Assembly: GCF_035958815.1 (NCBI RefSeq)
Contig: NZ_CP108383.1
Coordinates: 5,146,001-5,210,000, forward strand
Origin: Nocardia sp. NBC_01327
GTDB taxonomy: Bacteria > Actinomycetota > Actinomycetes > Mycobacteriales > Mycobacteriaceae
DNA length: 64,000 nt
Direction of reading: 5' to 3'
The position numbers and the translations under genes were made by a program. Every line of letters begins with the position of its first letter. Positions within the stretch are counted from its first letter, which is position 1. The notes beneath the pieces were generated by a model. The model ran no database searches and was not told the DNA's origin. It saw only the letters and a list, made by a program, of their open reading frames with translations. Positions 39,164-46,332 of the stretch are shown one piece after another.

Positions 39164-39241
39164 ATGCGGGACCGCCTCGAATCCGCTTGGCTCCGCCTCG
39201 TCTCCAACCTGCTACACCGCTTGGGCGTCATCCGCCGCTGA
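39164..39241 (+). CDS. Micro-ORF, 25 aa amphipathic peptide
   Basis: MRDRLESAWLRLVSNLLHRL...: one amphipathic helix with a basic face. Followed by a terminator hairpin at 39261. Small peptides of this kind recur in the region (42087, 46266). Confidence 0.35.
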   Translation: MRDRLESAWLRLVSNLLHRLGVIRR

Positions 39242-39260
39242 TACAAGCCGCGTTTAGCCC

Positions 39261-39296
39261 CGGCCGCCGACATTAAAGGTTTCGGCCGTTTTGTTT
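39261..39296 (+). terminator. Rho-independent-type terminator
   Basis: cggccg (39261-39266) and cggccg (39283-39288) can pair, with ttttgttt immediately after. Ends the cassette-linked gene run. Confidence 0.65.
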
Positions 39297-39319
39297 AATC
39301 CCGCTCTGGAGGTCCCGTC

Positions 39320-39433
39320 ATGGCCGCTCTGCTCCCCATCATCGCGAACGCACTTTGGGATGTGGTGTCCGCGAACAACTTCGCGATCGTCCGCGACGCC
39401 TTCAACCTGATCTCGACCGGTTCGGGCGCATGA
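39320..39433 (+). CDS. Small phage protein, 37 aa
   Basis: ATG 39320 preceded by GGAGG. MAALLPIIANALWDVVSANN..., one hydrophobic helix. ATGA overlap with the next gene supports translation. Confidence 0.5.
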   Translation: MAALLPIIANALWDVVSANNFAIVRDAFNLISTGSGA

Positions 39434-39792
39434 CCACGACGGAACCGACTGAGAAAGGTCGTGTGTTCACTTCCACGATCGAACTCGTCGAATTCGCCGA
39501 CGGCATCTATCTGCGCTATCTCCCGGTGAAGGCGCCGAAGGGGTTTCGTGACATCGACATCCGGTGCGCCCACGCAATCCCCACGATGATCTACAAGCCC
39601 GATGTCGGTTACCGGATGCATTGCAGTCTGGTCGGTGAAGTTCTCGTGCAACGCTGCGCCGCAGACGGTGACGCGCCGGCCTGTGGCTGCTGGATTCTGA
39701 TCGCGCGCGGCGAGTTGGCTATGGAAACCGAGGCGTTTCTCAATGGAGTCCAGGTCAACATGACCTCGATGGTCATCGGCACCGGGCCGTAG
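39430..39792 (+). CDS. Phage hypothetical protein, 120 aa
   Basis: MTTTEPTEKGRVFTSTIELV..., beta-rich soluble protein with two CxC-type clusters (QRCAAD, ACGCWIL). Translationally coupled to the micro-protein before it. Function unknown. Confidence 0.55.
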   Translation: MTTTEPTEKGRVFTSTIELVEFADGIYLRYLPVKAPKGFRDIDIRCAHAIPTMIYKPDVGYRMHCSLVGEVLVQRCAADGDAPACGCWILIARGELAMETEAFLNGVQVNMTSMVIGTGP

Positions 39793-39870
39793 CGGAGCGC
39801 GCATCGCCCGGAAGCCGCGTTCGGAGTGATCCGGACCTGTGTGGCGCGCGCATGAGTGGGGGATGACCTG

Positions 39871-40335
39871 ATGGACGGCTTCACGATCGGCGACCGCCTC
39901 GACGCCGACGCTTTGAACGCTCTACGAACGAAAACCGCCTCCCCAGAAAGCAACCCAATGCTTGAGCAGCGGACCGACTGGCAGCCGCCTTCAGAACGAG
40001 GCGTGGCACGACAACCTCGCCACCACCATCCCAGCGAAGGCAGGGAAGTGATGGCCCCCGCGGCGAAGTTCTCGTGGCCTGAAGGCGGCGGCACGCACTC
40101 GCTGACATTGCCGCAGGCACTCGGGACTCTGGGCTACTCGATCAAGCCATCCACGATTCCCGATACGCCGCCATGGGAATGGTTCATCAGCAATATCCCG
40201 GTGGACATCTTTCCTGGCCTGGTGAACGGCTTCACTGGAACTCGGGAGGCCGCGAAGCAAGCGGTATGCGCGGCGCTGGCATTCTGGCGCGCTCGCGGGT
40301 ATGTCACCGTCGACATCCCGATGGCAGCGAAGTGA
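39871..40335 (+). CDS. Phage hypothetical protein, 154 aa
   Basis: ATG 39871 is used. The first ~60 residues are weakly structured, and a second start at ATG 40051 (MAPAAKFSWPEGG...) would give the folded part alone. Core: SIKPSTIPDTPPWEWFISNI and TGTREAAKQAVCAALAFWR. Stop overlaps the next ATG. Confidence 0.45.
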   Translation: MDGFTIGDRLDADALNALRTKTASPESNPMLEQRTDWQPPSERGVARQPRHHHPSEGREVMAPAAKFSWPEGGGTHSLTLPQALGTLGYSIKPSTIPDTPPWEWFISNIPVDIFPGLVNGFTGTREAAKQAVCAALAFWRARGYVTVDIPMAAK

Positions 40336-40625
40336 TGGAACGCCCCACCGATGAGCAGCTGCGCGAATGGCTGTATGACGCGGAGTTCGACCATGCAGCC
40401 GTCGACGGTGACCATGACTTCGACGCAAATCCACTGCCACTCAACACGTTCCCGAAGTACTACGCGGAGGACTACAACCCCACGCTGGCAGTGCTCTTCC
40501 GGGAACTCTTGGCATTGCGCGCATCGATGAGCAGCGTCGACTCGCTGACCGAGATCATCGCTCGCGGTGTGATGACCCCGAACGAAGTCCACAGAGTCAT
40601 TGAGGGCGAGCCGTCCCCGATTTGA
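40335..40625 (+). CDS. Phage hypothetical protein, 96 aa
   Basis: MERPTDEQLREWLYDAEFDH..., acidic helical protein. Coupled to the preceding gene by TGATG. No domain recognised. Confidence 0.55.
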   Translation: MERPTDEQLREWLYDAEFDHAAVDGDHDFDANPLPLNTFPKYYAEDYNPTLAVLFRELLALRASMSSVDSLTEIIARGVMTPNEVHRVIEGEPSPI

Positions 40626-40716
40626 ACGGGGATCGAGGAGCTACCTCGGGCTCCAAGCGCCACACACGGATTTGAACCGCACCCACCAGGGGACTCGCCG
40701 CACCGAAGACTACGCC
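40606..40716 (-). other. Two tRNA T-arm-like relics
   Basis: On the reverse strand two TTCAAAT loops with pairing stems occur: TGCGG-TTCAAAT-CCGTG (about 40668-40684) and CCCCG-TTCAAAT-CGGGG (about 40613-40629), the latter framed by GAGCC/GGCTC and a GAGG/CCTC hairpin. Complete cloverleaves could not be drawn. They look like decayed or reduced tRNAs between two phage genes. Confidence 0.3.
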
Positions 40717-40747
40717 ACCACAAAAACGCCTCCCAGAAAGATCTTTC

Positions 40748-40960
40748 ATGGCGACAAAGAACGAAGTGTCTGACACCGCCTCTGCCGGCGGCATCGGCTT
40801 CACCGGGGCGCTGTTCATAGCGTTGCTGGTGCTGAAGGTGACTCATACCGTCTCGTGGTCATGGTGGTGGATCACCGCGCCCGTGTGGGGATCCGTCCTG
40901 GTCGCAGTGCTGCTGATCCTCACTGTCACAGTGGCTTTGGTCGCCAAGGCTTCGCGTTGA
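40748..40960 (+). CDS. Small membrane protein with two TM helices, 70 aa
   Basis: MATKNEVSDTASAGGIGFTG...; hydrophobic segments at about 18-35 and 42-64 joined by a Trp-rich SWSWWWITAP loop. Phage-encoded small membrane protein, role unknown. Stop overlaps the next TTG start. Confidence 0.55.
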   Translation: MATKNEVSDTASAGGIGFTGALFIALLVLKVTHTVSWSWWWITAPVWGSVLVAVLLILTVTVALVAKASR

Positions 40961-41301
40961 GCGGATCGCTGACCGAGAACACTGCAGCGGAACCCGACTG
41001 GTGGACCACACCCTGGCATCGAAGCAACCCCAAGGCGCCGATCGGTCCCACGCAGCGCCGGCTACTCGGCTACCTCGCCGCCCACAGCGACCAGGACTTC
41101 AAACTCGGCGCTCTGGCCAAGGCACTCGATATCCACCCATCTCGCGCCTCTTCAGGATCACACGGCCTGGTCAACCGCGGGCTGGCCGAGGTCACCTAAC
41201 CCGCAGGACCGGGCAGCGTACGCAAGGTGCGGATCACCGCCGCTGGCATCACCTACGTGCAAGCCAAGGATGCGGCCCAACAGCAAGGACATACGCCGTG
41301 A
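40957..41301 (+). pseudogene. Winged-helix regulator with in-frame TAA at codon 81
   Basis: From TTG 40957 the frame encodes MSGSLTENTAAEPDWWTTPW... and a MarR-like winged helix (GPTQRRLLGYLAAHS...FKLGALAKALDIHPSRASSGS...LVNRGLAEVT). It stops at TAA 41197-41199, then continues in the same frame with PAGPGSVRKVRITAAGITYV, a perfect wing-and-strand completion, to TGA 41301. The downstream gene still starts in the TGATG of that second stop. Hence a recent nonsense mutation, or a regulated readthrough. The 80-residue truncated product would lack the wing. Confidence 0.7.
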
Positions 41302-41477
41302 TGCAGACTCTCGACACCAACGTTGCCCCGCCGATGCTGGAGACCTCCTATGCCCGGCACATCCTGATCGGCCTCCAGGGCAAGCAGGTCTACCAGCGGT
41401 CTGTGCCCGAAAGCGTTATCGCCCAGCGGCGTACAGCCAATCGCCGTGCTCGGGCGGCGCGCAGGATCAACAGGTAG
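41301..41477 (+). CDS. Small basic phage protein, 58 aa
   Basis: ATG 41301 shares its first base with the stop of the winged-helix frame. MQTLDTNVAPPMLETSYARH... with an Arg-rich tail (RRTANRRARAARRINR). Nucleic-acid binding is plausible. Confidence 0.5.
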   Translation: MQTLDTNVAPPMLETSYARHILIGLQGKQVYQRSVPESVIAQRRTANRRARAARRINR

Positions 41478-41488
41478 TAGCGGGCGCC

Positions 41489-41725
41489 GTGATCGCGAAC
41501 CCGTTCCGTGCCTGGCGTCAGCGCCGGGAGTATCGCGCCTACGAAGCGCGGCAAGCCCAGTACACCGTGTTCGCTGCCGATCTCACCGGCTGGACGAACA
41601 CGCAGCTCATCCGCAGTGCGATGACATTGTCTGACCCGCACGAAGCCGAACTGTGTATGGCCGAGTGGGGTGCGCGGCTACAGGATCGCGTGGTGTCTGT
41701 TCGTCATGCGGCGGCCGACTCGTGA
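41489..41725 (+). CDS. Small phage protein, 78 aa
   Basis: GTG 41489. VIANPFRAWRQRREYRAYEA... then TAADLTGWTNTQLIRSAMTL-type helix. Unknown family. Overlaps the next gene by 4 bases. Confidence 0.5.
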   Translation: MIANPFRAWRQRREYRAYEARQAQYTVFAADLTGWTNTQLIRSAMTLSDPHEAELCMAEWGARLQDRVVSVRHAAADS

Positions 41726-42030
41726 CCGCCGACGACACGAACCGGGTCGAGGTCGCGTCCTGCCACGACCGGGCCGCAATAGTCCGGGAACTCCTGCAAT
41801 TCCAGGAAGTCCTGGATGTGGTGAACCATTCGGGGGTGGTGGGGTTTGAGCCCGACAGTCTCGAGGTGTCCAAGGCCTACGCCGATGGCCTGCTGGGCTG
41901 TGACGTTTCCACGGTCTCGGTAGTTCGGCTGGTGCCGGGGGTAGTGGGAGGTCTTCGAGCGTATGTGCCGCTCGCGTTGCTGAAATCCATGGTGCGCGTG
42001 TCGGACGACACGCCGAAGGATGCTCTGTAG
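41722..42030 (+). CDS. Phage hypothetical protein, 102 aa
   Basis: GTG 41722. VTADDTNRVEVASCHDRAAI... helical with LLQFQEVLDVVNHSG. No recognised domain. Confidence 0.5.
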   Translation: MTADDTNRVEVASCHDRAAIVRELLQFQEVLDVVNHSGVVGFEPDSLEVSKAYADGLLGCDVSTVSVVRLVPGVVGGLRAYVPLALLKSMVRVSDDTPKDAL

Positions 42031-42086
42031 ACGCCCAGCTCACAACGGATTCGCCGGTATGTTTTGTGACAGATGAGGTTTCAGAC

Positions 42087-42155
42087 ATGAACGCCTGGTT
42101 CATCTACCTACTCATTCAGCGGCTGCTGCACCTCGTGCCGACCGGTGGCCGATGA
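42087..42155 (+). CDS. Micro-ORF, 22 aa hydrophobic peptide
   Basis: MNAWFIYLLIQRLLHLVPTG..., a single short hydrophobic helix. ATGA overlap with the following gene argues that it is translated. Confidence 0.4.
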   Translation: MNAWFIYLLIQRLLHLVPTGGR

Positions 42156-42343
42156 TGCCCTGGGAAGTCACCTACGACAACCGATCCCAGAACCCGGAAA
42201 CCTGGTCCGAAGGCACCGACAACCTCGAAGCCGACACCATGCTCATCCGCGACGGCGCCCTCAAATTCACCAACGAAGACAGTGACGCTCCTGTCGCGGT
42301 GTACGCGCCCGGGTACTGGCAGAAAGCCAAACGCACCACCTAA
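42152..42343 (+). CDS. Small phage protein, 63 aa
   Basis: MMPWEVTYDNRSQNPETWSE..., beta-strand rich and acidic. Last gene before the terminase leader. Function unknown. Confidence 0.5.
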   Translation: MMPWEVTYDNRSQNPETWSEGTDNLEADTMLIRDGALKFTNEDSDAPVAVYAPGYWQKAKRTT

Positions 42344-42354
42344 CCCCCAGACGG

Positions 42355-42454
42355 CCTCACCCCTCACGTGTGTCTCCCGGTCGGAGGCGTCCGGTGGCAG
42401 ACCACACGGGTGAGGTCCGGCCCCATCCCGCTGGTGGTCCGGCGGGATGGGGCC
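42355..42454. promoter_or_regulatory. Nested hairpins ahead of terminase (possible pac/cos site or terminator)
   Basis: A perfect 13-bp stem (42419-42431 with 42442-42454, loop of 10) is preceded by a second stem (cctcaccc 42355-42362 with gggtgagg 42408-42415). It occupies the 175-base gap before the TerS gene, where packaging recognition sites usually lie. No T tract, so a simple terminator is less likely. Confidence 0.5.
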
Positions 42455-42518
42455 ACCCAACAACACCAGTGCCCCCGATTCCGGTGTCTGGCACCGAATC
42501 CGAAGGGAGGCGCAACGG

Positions 42519-42971
42519 TTGGGCAATGTCCAAGGCAGTTCGACGCCCCCAATTCAGCAGACGCACTCCGCGGAGAAGATCGAACGCGCCGAGCGGATCG
42601 CGACCGCACTGCGGATGCGCGTGGCAGGCAAATCACCGGATGACGTCGCAGCTCACTTCGGAATACACAAATCCACCGCGTACCGGCTGATCAAAGACGG
42701 AATCGATCGCACCATCCGTGAGCCGGCCGAAGAGCTTGTCGCCCTGCACATGCTGCGCCTGGAGACGATGCTGGCAGGAGTGTGGCCCGATGCCCGCGCC
42801 GGCGACGTGAAGGCGATCAACGCCGCGCTCGCCATCCTCGCTCGCGAAGGCAAACTCCAAGGCCTCGACCTGCACGCCGCGCAGAAGGCACTCCAAGAAG
42901 GGCGCGAGCTCGCCGCGGTCGACAAGTGGCTCGAGCACATGGTCGGCAAAGCCATCACGGACGCGATGTGA
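42519..42971 (+). CDS. Terminase small subunit (TerS)
   Basis: 150 residues from TTG 42519, AAGGGAGG 8 bases upstream. HTH near residues 35-65 (RVAGKSPDDVAAHFGIHKSTAYRLIKDG), then an oligomerisation helix. This small helical protein binds the packaging site and hands DNA to TerL. Its stop overlaps the TerL start (GTGA), the usual TerS-TerL coupling. Confidence 0.8.
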   Translation: MGNVQGSSTPPIQQTHSAEKIERAERIATALRMRVAGKSPDDVAAHFGIHKSTAYRLIKDGIDRTIREPAEELVALHMLRLETMLAGVWPDARAGDVKAINAALAILAREGKLQGLDLHAAQKALQEGRELAAVDKWLEHMVGKAITDAM

Positions 42972-44302
42972 CCGACTGGCAGCCCCTGGTGGGCAAACAG
43001 GCACTGGCCGTGCAGCATTCGACTGCGCGCATCAACTTCTACGACGGCAGCGTGCGCTCCTCGAAAACCGGCACTTCGCTGCTGGACTGGATTCGCTATT
43101 GCCGGCGCGCACCACCGGGCGCGCTACTGATGACAGGCCGCACCGAACGCACCGTGCTCAACAACCTCATCGAACCGATGGTCGAAATGCTCGGCACCGG
43201 CCGTGTCTCTATCAACTTGGGGCGCGGCACCGCGAATATCTGCGGGCGCACCATCCATGTCGTCGGAGCCAACAATGAACTGGCCCGCACCAAGATTCAG
43301 GGCTGGACGTTGGCCGGCTCCTACAGCGACGAAGTCCCCACCCTGCCCGAGTCGTACTGGAACATGCTCGTGTCCCGGCATTCGGTGCCTGGTGCGCAGA
43401 TGTTCGCCACCGGCAACCCAGAGGGGCCGCGACACTGGTGTAAACGGAACTGGCTGGACCGGGCGAAGCTGTGGATCGACCACGACGGCGAAATCCATGA
43501 CCATTCCGAAGAATTCGAACGCCTCGAGGACGGCGACCCGGACCGGCCACTGAACCTGCACCGCTTCTCCTTCACCCTCGACGACAACCCGCGCCTGGAC
43601 CCGCAAGTGGTATCCGACCTCAAGAACTCCTACACCGGGGTTTGGTATCAACGGTTCATCCGGGGCATGTGGACCGGCGCCGAAGGCGCGATCTACGACT
43701 GCTGGGATCCGGCCAAACATGTCATCCCGTGGTCATCGCTACCGAAGATGATCAAGATCCTCGGGGTCGGTGTCGACTACGGCACCACCAACCCGACCGT
43801 CGGGATCCTGCTCGGCATCGGCATCGACCACAGGTTGTACCTGATCGACGAATGGCGGTACGCGCCACGCACGGACGCCGAACGCTGGTCCGACCCGAAA
43901 TTGTCGGCGGGGTTTCGTGAATGGCTGGCCCAAGACCATCTGCCCTACCGCAACGCCCGCGAACACGGCGACGTCGTGGTGGATCCCGCAGCGGCATCCT
44001 TCCGGGTGCAACTCCGCGACGATGGCGTGCACACCTATCCAGCGGAGAACGAAGTCGTCTACGGCATCCGCACCGTGCACAGCCTGCTCGCGACGGGGAA
44101 CCTGCTCGTATCGGACCGTTGCCGGGGCTTCGTCGGCGAAGCTCCCGAATATCGGTGGGACACGAAGGCCACCGAGAAGGGTGAGGACGCCCCGATCAAG
44201 CTCGACGATCACAGCGCCGATGCGGTCCGCTACATCGTGACCAGCACCGAGCGGATCTGGCGCGAATACGTCGCCCTGTCCAGCCCGATGAAAGCCGCCT
44301 GA
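42968..44302 (+). CDS. Terminase large subunit, PBSX type (TerL)
   Basis: 444 residues from GTG 42968. ATPase: Walker A-like YDGSVRSSKTGTSLL (about 25-39) and the acidic strand GSYSDEVPTLPESYW (about 115-129). RNase H-like nuclease: first Asp in GVDYGTTNPTVGILLG (about 267-282), DPAAASF (about 338), and DDHSADAVRY (about 412). Together these make the packaging motor and headful nuclease. With an SPP1-type portal this suggests headful (pac) packaging and circularly permuted genomes (inference). Confidence 0.9.
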   Translation: MTDWQPLVGKQALAVQHSTARINFYDGSVRSSKTGTSLLDWIRYCRRAPPGALLMTGRTERTVLNNLIEPMVEMLGTGRVSINLGRGTANICGRTIHVVGANNELARTKIQGWTLAGSYSDEVPTLPESYWNMLVSRHSVPGAQMFATGNPEGPRHWCKRNWLDRAKLWIDHDGEIHDHSEEFERLEDGDPDRPLNLHRFSFTLDDNPRLDPQVVSDLKNSYTGVWYQRFIRGMWTGAEGAIYDCWDPAKHVIPWSSLPKMIKILGVGVDYGTTNPTVGILLGIGIDHRLYLIDEWRYAPRTDAERWSDPKLSAGFREWLAQDHLPYRNAREHGDVVVDPAAASFRVQLRDDGVHTYPAENEVVYGIRTVHSLLATGNLLVSDRCRGFVGEAPEYRWDTKATEKGEDAPIKLDDHSADAVRYIVTSTERIWREYVALSSPMKAA

Positions 44303-44415
44303 GCCCCCAGCCGCGGCGCTGGGTTACCAATGCCGCACACAACTACATAGCGCCGGCCGAGGACGCGCGCCTCGGCCGGGCACAACACCATCCGCATGCG
44401 GACCGAAGGAACCCA

Positions 44416-44685
44416 ATGCCCCGCACCGCGGAACAGATCTCCGCCGACGATGCGCTCACTGAAGCCATCGACCGACACCACCGCGCCTACCACCCAGGTG
44501 ACATAGAAGGTGTGCTCACCAAATATGTGGTGGTGGCGCAACGGCAATGGTGGGACGACGACGGCGATCAGATGACCGCGCATCTGACGACCCCACGTGA
44601 CGAAGGTCTGCCGTTGTCGGATGCGCTCGGGCTGCTCGAGTTCGCTGCGACCCGGATTCGCCGCGATATCAGCGAAGACGACTGA
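44416..44685 (+). CDS. Phage hypothetical protein, 89 aa
   Basis: MPRTAEQISADDALTEAIDR... ; helical with a Trp-rich QRQWWDDDGDQ; similar small proteins (DUF7213-like) occur next to terminase genes in actinophages. Unknown function. Its stop overlaps the next ATG. Confidence 0.6.
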   Translation: MPRTAEQISADDALTEAIDRHHRAYHPGDIEGVLTKYVVVAQRQWWDDDGDQMTAHLTTPRDEGLPLSDALGLLEFAATRIRRDISEDD

Positions 44686-44837
44686 TGCGCAGCATTACTC
44701 GCGCCCGGCACCGGCTGGCCCCGGTGGTGTTGCGGTTCGCGATATGGCTTGCACCTTCGGTGCTGCCGCGCGCGACCTCTTCCAGTCGACACGACCCCGG
44801 ATGGGTTCGGCCGATTCCGCCGGTGCCGGGGTTGTAG
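44685..44837 (+). CDS. Small membrane peptide, 50 aa
   Basis: MRSITRARHRLAPVVLRFAI... : basic start, one hydrophobic stretch (about 13-28), Pro-rich tail. TGATG coupling with the preceding gene supports translation. Function unknown. Confidence 0.45.
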   Translation: MRSITRARHRLAPVVLRFAIWLAPSVLPRATSSSRHDPGWVRPIPPVPGL

Positions 44838-44858
44838 CAGGCGCGGATATCGCCGAGC

Positions 44859-44914
44859 GACATCAAAAATGTCATCGGCTACATCAAAAATGTCTCCCCG
44901 TCAGTAATTTTTGA
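44859..44914. promoter_or_regulatory. Repeated operator-like ACATCAAAAATGTC motifs before tRNA
   Basis: ACATCAAAAATGTC occurs at 44860 and 44881 (21-base period). The first sits in GACAT-caaaa-ATGTC, an inverted repeat. An inverted third copy (ATTTTTGAT) lies at 44907-44915. AT-rich and noncoding, 16 bases before the tRNA gene. Confidence 0.65.
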
Positions 44915-44930
44915 TTCTGTCAATAGGCAA

Positions 44931-45007
44931 AGCGGCGTGGAGCAGCCTGGTAGCTCGCTGCACTCATAATGCAGAGGTCGCACGTTCGAATCGTGCCGCC
45001 GCCACCA
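44931..45007 (+). tRNA. Initiator-like tRNA (anticodon CAT), CCA encoded
   Basis: 77 bases with encoded CCA. Acceptor stem AGCGGCG/CGCCGCC, with the 1:72 pair mismatched (A-C). The D arm GAGC-AGCCTGGTA-GCTC is identical to the bacterial initiator tRNA, including the A11:T24 pair. Anticodon loop CTCATAA (CAT at 44965-44967), T arm GCACG-TTCGAAT-CGTGC. The three G:C pairs normal at 29-31/39-41 of initiators are not all present (stem CTGCA/TGCAG). Reads as an initiator-like Met tRNA. Confidence 0.88.
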
Positions 45008-45021
45008 CCAAACAGTAAGTG

Positions 45022-45040
45022 CCACAACTCAATAAGGGAG
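45022..45040 (+). promoter_or_regulatory. Late intergenic motif, copy 1 (CACAACTCAATAAGGGAG)
   Basis: A relaxed copy of the conserved late-gene element. The Shine-Dalgarno AAGGGAG is part of it and is 6 bases from the ATG at 45047. Confidence 0.6.
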
Positions 45041-45046
45041 CCGATC

Positions 45047-45304
45047 ATGGCTGATGCACCGTTGCGCACCAAGTCCGGTGCACCGTCCGCGATGGCCCGC
45101 AAAATGTACGGAATGGATGACGGCAGCTCGCCTGTCTTCGACCCGAAGTCCGCCGAGGACGCGATCCGGTTGCGCGGCAACAACCAAGCCCAGAACCCGG
45201 CGCAGGTCCTCAACCATGTTGCCAAGCAGGCCCGTAAGCACGGTCTCGGCCCGGACGTGCTGGACAAGGTAGCGGCGGCACGGAAAGAGGACCGCAAGCG
45301 GTGA
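45047..45304 (+). CDS. Phage hypothetical protein, 85 aa
   Basis: MADAPLRTKSGAPSAMARKM... small helical protein; first gene after the tRNA in the late block. Stop overlaps the DUF1003 start. No known domain. Confidence 0.55.
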   Translation: MADAPLRTKSGAPSAMARKMYGMDDGSSPVFDPKSAEDAIRLRGNNQAQNPAQVLNHVAKQARKHGLGPDVLDKVAAARKEDRKR

Positions 45305-45705
45305 CGTACCGGCACCCCGCGGTCGTCGCGCATCGCGCCCGAATCGCGTCCAGTCTGCAACTACGGGTGGCGGATTGGATCACCAGATTCGCGGGCTCGA
45401 TGCCGTTCCTCTACCTCCACGCCGCGGGTTTCGTTCTCTGGATGGTGTGGTTCGAGCGGTCACCGTGGCCGACGCTCACCCTGATCGTGTCGCTCGAGGC
45501 GATCTTCCTGTCGACGTTCGTCATGATCGGCCAGAACCGGCAAGCGGAGTTCCAGCGCGCGAAAGCCGATCATGACTTCGGTGCGCAAACCCTCGAGCTG
45601 CGCAGCAACACCGAACTCACGCAGGCCATCCACACGATGACCACTGAGTTGCACAAGCGGTTGGTGCCTGCCGCGGATTTGTCACGGCCGGGCGAAATGA
45701 AATGA
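45301..45705 (+). CDS. DUF1003 membrane protein
   Basis: 134 residues from GTG 45301. Two hydrophobic helices (about 35-54, 62-82) followed by the family signature MIGQNRQAEFQRAKADHDF. DUF1003 proteins are small bacterial membrane proteins of unknown function, found with divalent-metal transporter genes. Here it directly precedes and overlaps a VIT/CCC1 gene, an association that supports a metal-related role. Unusual within a siphovirus structural operon. Confidence 0.8.
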   Translation: MTYRHPAVVAHRARIASSLQLRVADWITRFAGSMPFLYLHAAGFVLWMVWFERSPWPTLTLIVSLEAIFLSTFVMIGQNRQAEFQRAKADHDFGAQTLELRSNTELTQAIHTMTTELHKRLVPAADLSRPGEMK

Positions 45706-46226
45706 ACCGAACACTTTCCTTCGACGGCATGAATCGGCTGCGCGCTGGAGTACTCGGTGCCAACGACGGCATCGTGTCGGTCGCCGCGCTGATCATCGGT
45801 GTCGCTGCTGCAAACACCAGCCGGTCCGCGCTACTGACCACCGGGCTCGCTGCACTTTTGGCCGGCGCTGTGTCCATGGGGCTCGGTGAGTACGTGTCCG
45901 TCGCGACCCAACGCGACGCCGAACGCCCCCTCGTCAAAACGGGGGAGATGCGCGCCGACCAGCTGGTTCGCCCGTGGTCAGCGGCCAGTGCCTCTGCGGT
46001 GGCCTTCACCGCCGGTGCTCTGCTGCCCCTGGTCGCGATCCTCACTGTCCCGGTAGCGCAACGGATCCCGGTCACTGTCGCGGCCGTCCTGGTGGCGCTC
46101 ACGATCACCGGAATCGGAAGTGCGCACCTCGGTGCCACCCCATGGTTACGCCCGACCGCCCGGATCCTGTCCGGCGGCGCCGCGGCGATGGCCATCACCT
46201 ACCTGGTGGGCTACCTCGCCACCTGA
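45702..46226 (+). CDS. Short VIT/CCC1-type metal transporter
   Basis: 174 residues. The N-terminal LRAGVLGANDGIVSVAALII and GLGEYVSVATQRDAERPLVK are signature sequences of the vacuolar iron transporter family (Fe2+/Mn2+:H+). About four or five TM helices. Ordinary bacterial members are 230+ residues; this one lacks the cytoplasmic helical metal-binding domain between TM2 and TM3, leaving only a short GEMRADQL linker. A phage copy would change host iron or manganese balance in lysogeny or infection. Coupled to DUF1003 by a 4-base overlap. Confidence 0.82.
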   Translation: MNRTLSFDGMNRLRAGVLGANDGIVSVAALIIGVAAANTSRSALLTTGLAALLAGAVSMGLGEYVSVATQRDAERPLVKTGEMRADQLVRPWSAASASAVAFTAGALLPLVAILTVPVAQRIPVTVAAVLVALTITGIGSAHLGATPWLRPTARILSGGAAAMAITYLVGYLAT

Positions 46227-46265
46227 ATTGCCTTGTCCTTCACAACAACCGGAGAAAGGAAACCA

Positions 46266-46331
46266 ATGATCGCCGTTCTGTCGACCCTGCTGACCACTCT
46301 CATCGCGGCCATCGTCTCCGCCTCGGCGTGA
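46266..46331 (+). CDS. Micro-ORF, 21 aa hydrophobic peptide
   Basis: MIAVLSTLLTTLIAAIVSAS... one hydrophobic helix. Preceded by GGAGAAAGG. The third hydrophobic micro-peptide in this prophage. Confidence 0.4.
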   Translation: MIAVLSTLLTTLIAAIVSASA

Positions 46332-46332
46332 G

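Noticed and set aside
44685..44837. Holin assignment for the small hydrophobic peptide
   Set aside because: Only one weak hydrophobic stretch, no endolysin neighbour; the sequence does not support a lysis role.
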